This document shows, in pieces, positions 1-8,729 of a stretch of DNA of 16,626 bases. The stretch is from contig JAPEVF010000961.1 in NCBI GenBank assembly GCA_029747585.1, positions 1 to 16,626 of the forward strand, given 5' to 3'. The stretch's first letter is position 1. Each line of letters opens with the position of its first letter. The stretch comes from Pleurotus djamor. Its lineage: Eukaryota > Basidiomycota > Agaricomycetes > Agaricales > Pleurotaceae. The notes beneath the pieces are model-generated. The model made no database searches. It was not told the DNA's origin and saw only the letters and a list, made by a program, of their open reading frames with translations. The translations under genes were made by a program, and so were the position numbers.

Positions 1-1165
1 GTATTCTTCCTTCCTCAGATACGGAACCATCTTGCTGTCCCATATCTGGAAAGCATATCCTCCTGGTTCATTAAGGATAGCACGGCCAAACTTCGCGTAT
101 GTATAGTTCCGAAAGTCCTCCCCTTCGTCAACGAATCGAAGACCATGGGCATTGACCATGATCCCCAGAGGATAGCCTGATTTCGTGAACTGGTTGGTCA
201 AGTCCCTATCCCCTGAATCAGGGTTGGCGTTGGCGTCCCAGCAAGTACTGTGGCATCCAGCCCAATCCCCAGTGATTCGCGCATTCAATTCCGCTGCTAG
301 GGTAAACCCATCTCCGATGTTGAATGGTGTTCCTCTGACCTGTAGAGTAGATAATGAGACGAGCCAACGACTGAGATGGGCCGATATACCCGAGCTCGCC
401 CCCAATTCGCCCCTAAATGCTTTTGAAGCATGTCCTTGTTGGCTTCAAACCCACCTGCCGCGAGTACCACTGCGGATGTCTTGACACGAACGGGGTTTCC
501 ATTCTTCCTAACTTCAATTCCAAGTATGTTTGTTTCCCCCTCCGCCAGAAGGTGTACCGCTGGAGAGTCGAACCATACTTCAACACCATTCTCGTGGAGG
601 GCTTGCCGATGTGCAGCAATCAAACCTTTCCCTCCATCCTCCACGCTGAGGACAAGTCCCCCCCAGAAAGTGGTCCTCTCACCAACTTTGTACGCCTGTC
701 TATTGAAAGATAAGGTGAAAGGGACCTTGACCTCCCTTGCTAACCATTCGATAGCTGCTCGAGACCCTTCGACAACGGCGCGCACGAGTGAAGGATCTGA
801 CTTTCCATCACCCAACCGCATGATGTCCCCCGTGAAATCTTGAGCGGTGTATGGATCTAGGTCAATGTTCACGGCCTCTTCAGGGCTAACGTTCTTGACG
901 AGCGGAAGTAAATCATGCAGGCCTTGGTGCACGGTACGATGTGCACCAGCAGTGAAATANCCCGTTACCCCCAACCCATTCTTCGGGCCCTTTCTCAACC
1001 ATAAGGACTGGTGCACGTGAGTTAAGCTATTCTCCCACTAGTAAGGCATCGAGGAAATATACCTCTGGTACACCCAGATTGTACCGCTGACAGCGCGGCG
1101 CAACTACCAGCATGGCCTGAGCCGACGACAACACAGTCGTACTCATAGTCGTATGTAGTCGCCAT
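1..1165 (-). CDS. FAD-binding oxidoreductase, fumarate reductase / tricarballylate dehydrogenase-like (partial)
   Basis: Partial flavoprotein of the FAD_binding_2 type, expected to oxidise or reduce a small acid or ketosteroid-like substrate; the true substrate is unknown. Exons: 1165-1063, 1007-390, 339-1; introns 1008-1062 and 340-389 have GT-AG borders. The start MATTYDYEYDCVVVGSG places the FAD dinucleotide motif GSGHAG at residues 15-20, followed by the ribose-binding acid in VLMVEKGPEEW and then GGNGYFTAGA. Further family blocks are TFWGG, the VLAAGGFEANKDM strand/glycine motif, and GDWAGCHST. About 353 residues are visible against roughly 450-500 for the family, so the C-terminal FAD-closing part lies beyond base 1. 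The N at 960 must be removed for the frame to continue from GGNG into YFTAG, so the break is probably a sequence error. Starts 88 bp from the stop of the co-oriented SDR gene. Family is confident; the specific reaction is not. Confidence 0.88.
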
Positions 1166-1253
1166 GATGTAAGTAGAGCGATCAAAGCGATAGATTACTG
1201 TGCCAGTGTGGGGTGCGGGCACTCCCACATGGCCGTGCGACGCACCCCTTGGC

Positions 1254-2489
1254 CTACACGACGGCAGGATTCACGGCTACATATCCACCATCAATGACTA
1301 TCTCTTGTCCATTTGTATAGCATCCCGCCAGCGAAGCAAGGTACACAGCTGTACCAGCCATCTCCTCCGCCCTATATGGTCGCAAGATTCAAAGGAAACA
1401 GCAAGTCAGCCAAACGCGGGAAAGACCCCATATCGCAGCGGAAGGACGCGAAGGGCGATCACTCACGTTCCGGCTCTCTTCGCAGGCACAGGGTGAACAC
1501 CCTTGCCGATCTTATCTACCACATCCGCAGGGATGGAATCGAACGTCATCTCCGAAGCGTATACACCTGGCGCGATGGCGTTGACACGAACGGGGATACC
1601 CTTCAAGGCGAACTCCGTCGAGAGCATCTTGGTTAGGTGCGATGCTGCAGCTTTAGCGCTGTTATAGCAGAACTGAGGATAACATCGTCGCACGACGGAT
1701 CAATCTTTGAAGGTTNAAGGATGAGGAAAAGCATACGTACATGGTTTTGTGCCACCTTGATGATCCCACTGATGCTCGTCGTATTGATGACAGACGAGGT
1801 AAATCCCTCGCTCTCCTTCTCTTGGGATCCCTTGGTGAGGAGGCCAACAAACGCCGTCGTAACGAAGAAAATCGAAAAGGTGTTGATGTTGTAAAGGCTG
1901 GACCACTGTTCGAACGACTCATTCTCGAATAACGCCCTCCCAAGGGTCTCAGCGTCCTTATGTTCCGGAGCCGACAGATCATTGAAGAACGGGGAGGTAG
2001 GGCCTACTTGTCCTGCACTTCATACAGAAGAAGGAACCCAAAACAAAAACGGGGGAGAGAATAATTGGTTACGTTCGACATCAACCAGGAGTGGGAAAGG
2101 TTGTCAAACGGACTTGTTAACCAAAATATGCAAACGCCCTTCTTTGGATTCGATCGCATCCCGAGCCGCAAGGATACTCTCCTTGTTCGTAGCATCCATC
2201 TGCAATCTGTACCCCGATTCGAATGAGTACCCCAAAAAAAATCCCATTGCGGGGGATNAAGGGGATGGGGGTGCTATACATACGCAACGATTGCTCCAGT
2301 TTGCTTGCTCCAGCCATCAGCAACCTTCTGTAGAACTTCAAGACGTCGGCCGGTGATATACACCTTAGCCCCATTCGCGGCGAGCCCATACGAGATCATC
2401 AGGCCTATCCCGGTTCCGCCACCTGTCACCAGTGCTACCAAGCCAGTGAGGTCGTAGAGTTTACTGGCTGCGAGTGACGTGGTAGACAT
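1254..2489 (-). CDS. Short-chain dehydrogenase/reductase (SDR), complete
   Basis: Classical-type NAD(P)-dependent short-chain dehydrogenase, 299 aa. Exons: 2489-2284, 2206-2114, 2017-1741, 1672-1467, 1371-1254 (900 nt with TAG stop). The nucleotide-binding motif TGGGTGIG is at residues 22-29, followed by the acid/base region YITGRRLEVL, then MDATN, HILVNNAG (residues 96-102, split by intron 2), catalytic Ser in NTTSISG (181 or 183), and the YNSAK Tyr-Lys pair at 195-199. The C-terminus carries PVRVNAIAPG and the closing TNGQEIVIDGGY. All key residues are present, so it should be active; substrate cannot be read from sequence. Intron 2 uses a weak GTCCGT donor, chosen because it restores the NNAG motif. 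Introns 1 and 4 each contain one N (2258, 1716) without effect on coding. No targeting signal is visible, so cytosolic location is inferred. It lies just upstream, on the same strand, of the FAD oxidoreductase, suggesting a possible functional pair. Confidence 0.95.
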
Positions 2490-2599
2490 GGTGCCCTTGG
2501 GGTAGACAGTTTCAGAAGGGTCGATGTCGATACAACGGCTTTATAAGTGCTATACGGTCCGTGCTCCCGGACCGGTGTGGGAGTCGTTCAAGCATTTGC

Positions 2600-3721
2600 T
2601 CAATGATAAGATCTTGAAGTATTGATCCGGGAGGTCGACGAATGCCTGCGACGCACGACTTGACAGTTCAAGTGGGGCATGGACCGTGAGAGACGCGAGA
2701 CTACGGCGTGATCGTGCCAACCATGTTCAAAACGGATGGTACGAACGAATCGAGGCCATTTGAAGTTTGCAAAGAACAATGATAGGCTGGAGAAACTACG
2801 TGAGCTCTGGGTTAGATCGGTAAGGATCAGAGACTGAAGAGCAGGCAATGACAATTGAGGAGTGAGGTAGAAAAGTTCGAAAGGGACGTCTGGACCGTTA
2901 CTCTGCAGTCGGAGTGTTTGGAGAGACGGTAGCGAGATGCGTTGCAGTGTATAAGGAGGCATAGGAGGCTGCGGAGTAGGGGCCGTCCAGGGGAAGGTAA
3001 GCTTGAGTGTTCTCAGATCATGGGATACTTGTAACATAGACAAGATCTCCATTACGGCGGCCCAACCGAATGAGAATCGATGGTGGGTATAATCAAGGTA
3101 AGTGAGTTTCCCAAAAAGGGATGGGGTCCAAGATAACTTGATCCCATCCACAGTCACGATGCGTAGCTTCGGCGCGTGCCCATTGAATAGCCAGAATTCC
3201 TTGGAATCGTCATTCGCAGGGTATACGAGGCGAAGTTCTTCGAGTGAAGGAGCGTGTACGCGACGTGTATTTGCACAGCACTCTGAAAGAGCCGCATTCC
3301 AAAGGAACGGAGAATAATGCGAGAATGCAATTTCCAACAATCGCCATCTCGGTATCAGGCTGGAGACGTAGTACATGTGCCGTTGCACAGCACTGTAATC
3401 CAACCTCTGGGGTATGTGTCGACCGCCGCGAGTGGTGTAATATGGGAGGAGGTGGATATCGATGGCATATGCTCGTGCACGGGCTACGTAAAGGCGCTGC
3501 ATCGCATCGTGTGGCCTTATACAGATGCGTCGCCAAAGTCGCGAGGTCTGGAGCGCTATTCGGCGCCATAAAACGCAGACTTGGGAGGCATTCAGGACAA
3601 ACATATCGTCGCTGTCCGAACCTCGTATGAATACGTAGGCTAAGATTTCGACGGGGAGAGCGTTTATGGTGTGGCTTCTGGCAGAAGCAGCGTGTCTGTG
3701 GTGTCTGTGTCGTCTATCCAC
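2600..3721 (-). CDS. F-box protein with degenerate leucine-rich region; start unresolved
   Basis: Long open frame of about 370 residues ending with TGA at 2602-2600. The N-terminal part reads INALPVEILAYVF then SQVCVLWRRIA and SRLWRRI, the typical basidiomycete F-box (LPxEIL, then VCxxWR and LW). Such proteins join a substrate to SKP1 in SCF ubiquitin ligases. The rest has repeated leucine-spaced segments (LEELRLVYP, LRTLKLTFP, LQTLRLQSN, LQSLILTDL), a degenerate LRR arrangement common in this expanded fungal family. No ATG lies in frame before the F-box: the codon at 3721 is GTG and an in-frame TGA stands at 3766-3764. The real start is therefore probably in an upstream exon; a consensus GTACGT donor reads on the minus strand from 3809, and an N at 3881 sits in the candidate exon. 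The 3721 boundary is thus only the open-frame limit. Confidence 0.8.
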   Translation of the reverse strand: MDRRHRHHRHAASARSHTINALPVEILAYVFIRGSDSDDMFVLNASQVCVLWRRIALQTSRLWRRICIRPHDAMQRLYVARARAYAIDIHLLPYYTTRGGRHIPQRLDYSAVQRHMYYVSSLIPRWRLLEIAFSHYSPFLWNAALSECCANTRRVHAPSLEELRLVYPANDDSKEFWLFNGHAPKLRIVTVDGIKLSWTPSLFGKLTYLDYTHHRFSFGWAAVMEILSMLQVSHDLRTLKLTFPWTAPTPQPPMPPYTLQRISLPSLQTLRLQSNGPDVPFELFYLTPQLSLPALQSLILTDLTQSSRSFSSLSLFFANFKWPRFVRTIRFEHGWHDHAVVSRLSRSMPHLNCQVVRRRHSSTSRINTSRSYH

Positions 3722-4634
3722 TGCATGTGTGGTCGGTTTCGCGGGGGACCTTGAGAATTCATGTCACCAACACGCGCCAACGCCAGAAAGCCAGCACTGG
3801 CAGACGTACCGGCGTGTCAGCTTCTTTACCACGTTGAAGAGCGAGCGGGCAAGCGTGGGGTTCTCAGACACATTCCTGGTNGGGGGGCATTGTTGAAGGC
3901 GTAGATATGGATCATGGTGAGGCTATAAGAACTATAAAAGCCTCATCCGAATAGGGGCTGTAGCAACATAGCAGTGATCGGAGCTCCGGTAACACGACAT
4001 CGGAGCCAGAGCAAACGGTGAGAAATGGAGACATTTGTCTTGTTCTGACAAGGAAAGATTGCGACAGACAGGGCAAAGGCGAACCAAGAAAGTGTCCTCC
4101 GCCGCGTTATTGAGCTTCGCTTGACGTTATTGTGAGAGTTTGGGAACAAGCAGCAGACACAGCGACTGGCCACAAACGGCGAAAATGGGATATAGCATTC
4201 CCACGCCACACGACGACTGAGCGCCTGACGTGAAGCCTTGAAGACCGAGTTGGGGCCAACGACGGTTGTCACTCTCGACGGCTACACCTCCGAGTCACGC
4301 AGGCTCCTCAAGATGCCATGGTCCTTACTGTGGTGAGTCGGAAGGCGCGTCGCGGACTTGACGAATATCAAATCATCTTCGGAGAGCAACTGGCAGACAC
4401 CGTCGTGCAGCGAGAAATCGATGTCGCTCAAATTCAGTCTTCGAGCCCATACTGTCTGTCATTTAAATACCCTAAAGAATACCTGCGCGTGAGTATCTCA
4501 GCTGGAAGGTAATGCAACACAGTGGTGGCTATCAGTGCGAAATCATGGGCTCGGCCTCCCAGAGCGCTTGGTCCATGAAGCCACATCCTGACGGGCCAGG
4601 AACTGGAGAGCGAGGACCACGATACCAGCGACGC
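3722..4634. other. Region without a convincing gene
   Basis: Between the F-box frame and the PRP24-like copy no gene is supported. The first about 190 bases may hold the 5' exon and promoter of the F-box gene: minus-strand codons over about 3875-3810 read like protein (SENPTLARSLFNVVKK) before a GTACGT donor at 3809, but they connect to the ATG at 3915 only if the N at 3881 stands for two bases. A minus-strand frame at 3943-4272 and a plus-strand frame at 4318-4512 are open, but neither matches a family I recognise. Confidence 0.5.
4318..4512 (+). CDS. Doubtful small ORF, 64 aa, unrecognised
   Basis: ATG-initiated open frame starting MVLTVVSRKARRG and containing EQLADTVVQREIDVAQIQ, which has the composition of an amphipathic helix. 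A GTGAGT splice-donor-like site follows the codons YPKEYLR near 4494, so it could be an exon rather than a whole protein. It lies about 120 bp upstream of the truncated PRP24 copy and in the same orientation, but it shows no similarity to PRP24 exon 1. I do not recognise a family, and the frame could be chance. Listed because it is the only plausible coding stretch upstream of the truncated copy. Confidence 0.2.
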   Translation: MVLTVVSRKARRGLDEYQIIFGEQLADTVVQREIDVAQIQSSSPYCLSFKYPKEYLRVSISAGR

Positions 4635-5895
4635 CTCTATGCAAAGCGAACTCCAAAATTACCTCGAGCTCGTGATTGAAAAGCACTCTCGCTTCGTGTC
4701 TGGAGAAGAACAGCCTGTTCTCGACTGATTTGACGCGCGAAGAGATTGATCGAATTGTTATAAAAGGCGTTGGGCATCTTACTCAAGTAAAATCCATTTC
4801 TCCCGTGGAACAATCTACTTATCTCGCGATCGATACCATCATTTATGGGACCTCCAACGAGACTGGGAAATGACACAGCTTGAAGCGACGCCAACAGCTG
4901 ACAGGTGAGTCGCGTCGTGCACCACTAAGTACATTGCACAATGTGTCTGACGGCATCAACAAAGGGCTCCCCTGGTCGAACGTATACAGCTGCTGCATTT
5001 AACCAGACTTCGCCAACCCCATTCAAGTGAGTCTCGCCGTGAAATCCCTGATGTCACTGACTCGGCCACCCAATATCAGCCCTTGAAGAGACTGCACAAT
5101 CATACTCAACGTTTACAACCAACTACCAACCAGCAGGAGAATATGAGTCCTTGCTCATATCTGCTTCCAAGATACGATCTCAAGGCGCGAAGGCCTATGA
5201 GCGTCGCGAAACGTCAGAAAGAAACCTGGTCAATCCCTTTCATGCGTGTATCCCACCTTTCCGACTAACAATCTTTCAGGAGAGGAGCGGTTTTACTCTT
5301 GTCAGTTACGCTCAGTACATTGCCATGGAACGACACCTCAAGTATCCAGACCTGTTTGTCCTCAGAGGCCTCTACGAGCGAGCCATTGCAGAGGCTGCCC
5401 GACGCCGCTTCGATGGTGAAGCAGGTTCTGAAGAAGCTCTGCGCACTTTCTGGATGAACTATCTTGACACCCTTGTGAGTGGAATGGTCGTCCCCGAGTC
5501 TGTCTACTGACTCCGTCTGCAAGCGAGGCCACGAAGCCGCCGACGAAACCATGGAATTCGAGGTCTTGTCAAGAGCCATCAAGAGTGTCCCAGGATCAGG
5601 AGAAGTTTGGTCTAGATACATCCGCTACCTTGTGCATATCATATCCTCTCTTCTGCCCGTCGTTTTTATCTCATTTTTAACTATAGGAACGCGTCACCGA
5701 CTCGCAAGACGCACCCGCCGAACGTGAAACTGTAGCAGGCGAGTAGTCCACCCACTGTGGTCCCTTGTACCAACCCTTTGCATAACAGATATTTATGCGA
5801 AGGCTCTGGAAACGAACATGATACAGAATGATGTTGAACAAATCGTTCCGTTGGTCTTAGCTCGTGCTGGTTATGAACGACGGCGTATTGAAGCA
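4635..5895 (+). pseudogene. Truncated inverted copy of PRP24-like gene (exons 2 to part of 9)
   Basis: Plus-strand copy of the segment of the PRP24/SART3-type gene that lies on the minus strand at 12070 to about 13350; positions pair so that the two coordinates sum to 17965 over the identical part. It has two zones. In 4635-4938 it is diverged (roughly 85-90% by eye): the exon 2 equivalent lacks 20 bases present in the gene between GEEQ and the STD codons, which shifts the frame into a TGA, and the acceptor of intron 2 (CACAG in the gene) is deleted. In 4939-5895 it is identical to the gene, including introns 4-8 and all their splice sites, and ends abruptly inside exon 9. Exon 1 and everything after exon 9 (rest of HAT repeats, all RRMs, Lsm motif) are missing, so it cannot make a working protein. 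It keeps a canonical GTGAGT donor after exon 3 (4905-4910) where the working gene has GCGAGT. Confidence 0.9.
4939..5895 (+). repeat. Left arm of 957-bp perfect inverted repeat
   Basis: Reverse complement of 12070-13026. Identity was checked by reading the two stretches against each other and is supported by identical translations in several overlapping frames. The first mismatch on the outer side is 4938/13027 (a versus c in gene sense); on the inner side identity stops at 5895/12070. It carries the end of intron 3 through part of exon 9 of the PRP24 copy. Confidence 0.95.
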
Positions 5896-5915
5896 AGCCA
5901 CCGTGATTGTCTAGT

Positions 5916-5928
5916 CACGTGTCACGTG
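5916..5928 (+). promoter_or_regulatory. Tandem CACGTG (E-box) motifs before pseudoprotease gene
   Basis: Two copies of CACGTG (5916-5921 and 5923-5928) separated by one base lie 14-26 bp upstream of the ATG at 5942. CACGTG is the palindromic site of fungal bHLH factors of the Cbf1/Pho4 type. The motifs are in the short 46-bp stretch between the inverted-repeat edge and the start codon. A regulatory role is inferred; they may also be 5' UTR sequence. Confidence 0.35.
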
Positions 5929-5941
5929 TCACCCTTTGTCG

Positions 5942-7842
5942 ATGGCACTCAGCGGTCTTACCCCTCGCCCTCGCCTCCCACCAATGTACCCATCCACATC
6001 GTCCCCTCTGCGTGCTACAACTTGGTCCCTCGATGTACCTAACACTGACTACCCAAATCATCATGGTGTTAGTCCAACTGAAGACCCATTCGCTTCCACG
6101 GAACCCGCAGAGCTCATCGATAGGACACTCTACAAAAACGGAGGGCAATTCCGCTGTAGGCACAGTTCTGTTCTCCCCGACGTCTATACAGCACTCACTA
6201 TCCCTTAGCAATTGTCCGAATTCTTTCGTACTTCCCTAACGGCGACTTTGCAAGGAGCACAGGATGGCTCGTCGCCCCTGACACTGTGGTCACCGTTGGG
6301 TGTGTTGTCTACAATCGTGGTACCTGCAGGAACGTCATATGCTTTATTGGAGGTCGTGGTACTCAGGCAGACACCTTCCTCGACGTCCAGTGGTCCTATG
6401 GAGCATACGTCGTAACCTCTTCCAATCGTATCGGTCCAGACATCGCTTTCATCCGTCTTCACACACCATTCGCAGGAGTCCTCAATGAACTCAGTTTCGT
6501 GGATGCTACTCCGCGGAACACTCTGAATGTGATCATCGTCGGATACCATTCCAGCCTGGGGGGCGTCGAGATGTATGCATCACCCACACAGACATCCCCT
6601 CATCTCCAGGAAGACGAGGATTCGTTGCAAAAGATCTCGTACACTTTTCCGTCAAAGGTCGAGCTTGGGTCGCCAATCCTCTCGATGACTGAGTACGGCC
6701 TTGTCGCCGTCGGAACTCATTGCAATTCCAACTTCGGAGCGCCTATCGGTGGGAAATACGGCGTTCCTTACACAGATTGCCTAGCCTTGTTCAACCAAGA
6801 GAACAGCTTCTTTGAAGAGACTGGAAGGATCAAATACGTTCCACTCAGGCCTGGAGTCATCCCTTCGTCAGATTTCCTTAGTATACGGCCCGGAGGAGCC
6901 ATTCACACACCAGCCAGGGGGTTCCATGACGCACTCCTCGATATCGGTAGCCTTCCATTCGACTCTCCGGCCGTCGTGATGGCAATCGTCGTTGGGGGTT
7001 TACTTGCCAGTCTCCTCAATGGCTCAGGAGCTGCTCCAGCTGCTGTCGAACGAGCCGCGCTCGCTGAAGTTTCGCTTCAGGCCGTTTTGGCCCTCTCCCA
7101 GAAAAATCCCTATCATCCCCTTGTCAAGGCGATCATATCTGCTATGGCCACGGAGTATATAGAGAGAGCACCAAACACTGAATCATTCAATAGCATACTT
7201 GGTGCCCCTTTGGCAGAAATTGAACTCGACATCACGCTTTGGCCGTTATCCTCGACGGGAGCTTCTTTGAAACAAGTGCCTGACGACGACCCATTTTTAC
7301 AGAGCCTCCTTGAGCTCGCGCCCGGTACAGATGGACGGGAAGGTAGTGATGGCTTTTTCGCATCCCTTGTCACACAGGCCCTCGTTGTCGCAGAGCCACT
7401 CACATCGTTCGGTGATCATACCGCAAGATCTTGGTTCCCAGAACGGGGGCGCAGTGCTATACGCCTCCTCTTAAAGCGTGCTGTCATTGCCGACATGGCG
7501 CTTTCAGTGCTGAGGAGGTTTCCGCCTGATCAACTCAATCAGTTCAGGTTGCGGAGATTTGGCAGCCACGGCGACGCAGAAGAACAGAGTATATTCGCAT
7601 TCATCATGGCCAATCTGCAGAAAATCGGACCCCTTGTACTTTATGCTGCCAGCGAAGCTGTGAAACGTCGTGGCCCTGATCTCTTGAAGCACATGACGTC
7701 TCCCGATCGTCGACAACCAGCTAAGACCTACTCCTTCTCCTATCCACATCCCCGTCAAACCCGTCCCAAACAAGAGCTGCACACAACATTCGGGGCGAAT
7801 GCAGATGCACCTCCGATGACTCGCTGGCCGTCTTTCCATTGA
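5942..7842 (+). CDS. V8/trypsin-like pseudoprotease with unrecognised helical C-terminal region
   Basis: Two-exon gene, 5942-6155 and 6209-7842 (intron 6156-6208, GT-AG), 615 aa. The start is the first ATG after an in-frame TAG at 5912. Residues about 60-285 follow the V8-like (S1B) trypsin fold: STGWLVAPDTVVTVG, VVYNRG, GPDIAFIRL, then LGSPIL and VAVGTHCN. At the catalytic positions the usual TAGHC is TVGCV (Cys103 in place of His) and the usual SGSP is LGSP (Leu224 in place of Ser); only Asp149 is kept. The domain is therefore predicted to be inactive as a serine protease. Residues about 290-615 are mostly helical with a hydrophobic stretch at about 325-342 (AVVMAIVVGGLLASLL) and a basic, proline-rich tail; I do not recognise a family. 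No signal peptide is seen, so it is probably intracellular. A long intact frame argues that it is a selected gene, possibly a binding or sensing protein. Its start lies 46 bp from the end of the inverted repeat. Confidence 0.78.
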
Positions 7843-8346
7843 ACGAATTTCTCAGTTCCCGACGATTACGAATATGATGCCCACTGCTCTGACTGCTGCT
7901 TTGTCCCTGTACGTCCTTTTCTCGGCTTTTCCTGTAATTGTACGCACTCTCATTTTTCTTTACAAGTGTTCGCCTCTATTCTCTCTTCCTTTATATGCCA
8001 ACCACTTTCTTCTCATCACCCGTCCTTGCCGTTCTTCCCAGTCGTGCCCCTCAGAGTGATGACATTTCGCGAAGGCTGCCTCTCAATCGGACTCCTGCTA
8101 TGTCCACTATCCTTCTCGATACGCTTCCACATTTCCCTTGCCGCCCTCCTACCAATTTCTGTGACTTTTTTCAGGGGAATGCCCCAAATGCAACTTTGTA
8201 AGTTTACCTTTAAAGCTGTTTGACCCTAACTAATAATTTCAAAACTCGTTATAGATCGCCGAGATAGCAAGGGGTTTCTCACTTTGTCAGCGCCTGTGTG
8301 AATACGTGTACATTACTTTGCAGATTTCTCATCTTGTTTTGGCTCA
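7843..8346. other. CT-rich intergenic region, possible unannotated spliced transcript
   Basis: Follows the pseudoprotease stop. Bases about 7908-8060 are rich in C and T on the plus strand, as in fungal promoters and 5' leaders. There are splice-like sites: an acceptor TTTTTTCAG ending near 8173, a GTAAGT donor near 8200, and a branch-like CTAACTAAT with a TATAG acceptor ending near 8254. Short coding-like codons surround them (DDISRRLPLN, FCDFFQGNAPNATL), and joining across the last intron gives a stop a few codons later. An ATG at 7874 opens a 61-codon frame with a hydrophobic start. I cannot build one coherent gene from these pieces. Confidence 0.35.
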
Positions 8347-8374
8347 CAGCTGTTTGCAAAACCGTAGGCCACCC
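8347..8374 (+). repeat. Left 28-bp terminal inverted repeat
   Basis: Exact reverse complement of 8702-8729; starts with the palindrome CAGCTG and includes the palindromic core GTTTGCAAAAC-like sequence. The bases just outside (8346 and 8375) do not pair with their counterparts. Confidence 0.85.
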
Positions 8375-8701
8375 TCCAATTTTCGTGTTTGATGGCGAAC
8401 GTCCCCATCAGGAAAGCTGTCTTCCCACTCCAACAGCAGCAGCACAACGCCCTCTGCGCCAACCCGTCGCATCGCGTTGGTGTTCTGCAGACCGACGCGT
8501 TATTCTGCAAAATTAGGGTGACTTTTCGGGGCAGCTGGTGCACTTAATGAGAACTCGCCAAAAAACGGTTTTTAGCCACAAAATGGCGCGCGAATCGACG
8601 ACCAGACTCTCCAGCCGCAATCATCGGTTTGGAGCAGGTTTGGAGTGAAGACCGCCCACTTTCCTATCCCAGCTCTTTGTCAGCAGATTGCAAGAATCCG
8701 T

Positions 8702-8729
8702 GGGTGGCCTACGGTTTTGCAAACAGCTG
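8702..8729 (-). repeat. Right 28-bp terminal inverted repeat
   Basis: Exact reverse complement of 8347-8374, ending in CAGCTG at 8724-8729. Confidence 0.85.

Larger units (their letters stand above)
8347..8729. mobile_element. MITE-like element with 28-bp perfect terminal inverted repeats
   Basis: A 383-bp segment bounded by 28-bp perfect inverted repeats: 8347-8374 begins CAGCTGTTTGCAAAACC and 8702-8729 ends GGTTTTGCAAACAGCTG. Pairing stops at once on both sides of each repeat. There is no transposase frame inside, so the size and structure fit a non-autonomous DNA transposon (MITE). The flanks do not show a clear target-site duplication longer than the dinucleotide CA, so the superfamily cannot be assigned. 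It sits in the non-coding interval between the pseudoprotease and PRP24 genes, inside the spacer of the large inverted repeat. Confidence 0.65.

Noticed and set aside
3943..4272. 109-codon minus-strand frame
   Set aside because: Cys/Arg/Ser-rich with no recognisable domain; likely chance.
5265..5727. Overlapping open frames of 118, 119 and 82 codons in 5151-5727 and their mirror frames at 12238-12814
   Set aside because: They are exon-plus-intron readings or opposite-strand shadows of PRP24 exons 5-8; their exact duplication was useful only as evidence for the inverted repeat.
6286..7842. 518-codon frame as the full pseudoprotease gene
   Set aside because: It starts at GTG inside the conserved TGWLVAPDTVVT block; the frame extends upstream and joins an ATG exon at 5942 across a 53-bp intron.
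7874..8059. 61-codon ORF with a hydrophobic N-terminus as a membrane protein
   Set aside because: The hydrophobic stretch is what a CT-rich tract encodes in this frame, and it begins 31 bp after the preceding stop; kept only as part of the region description.
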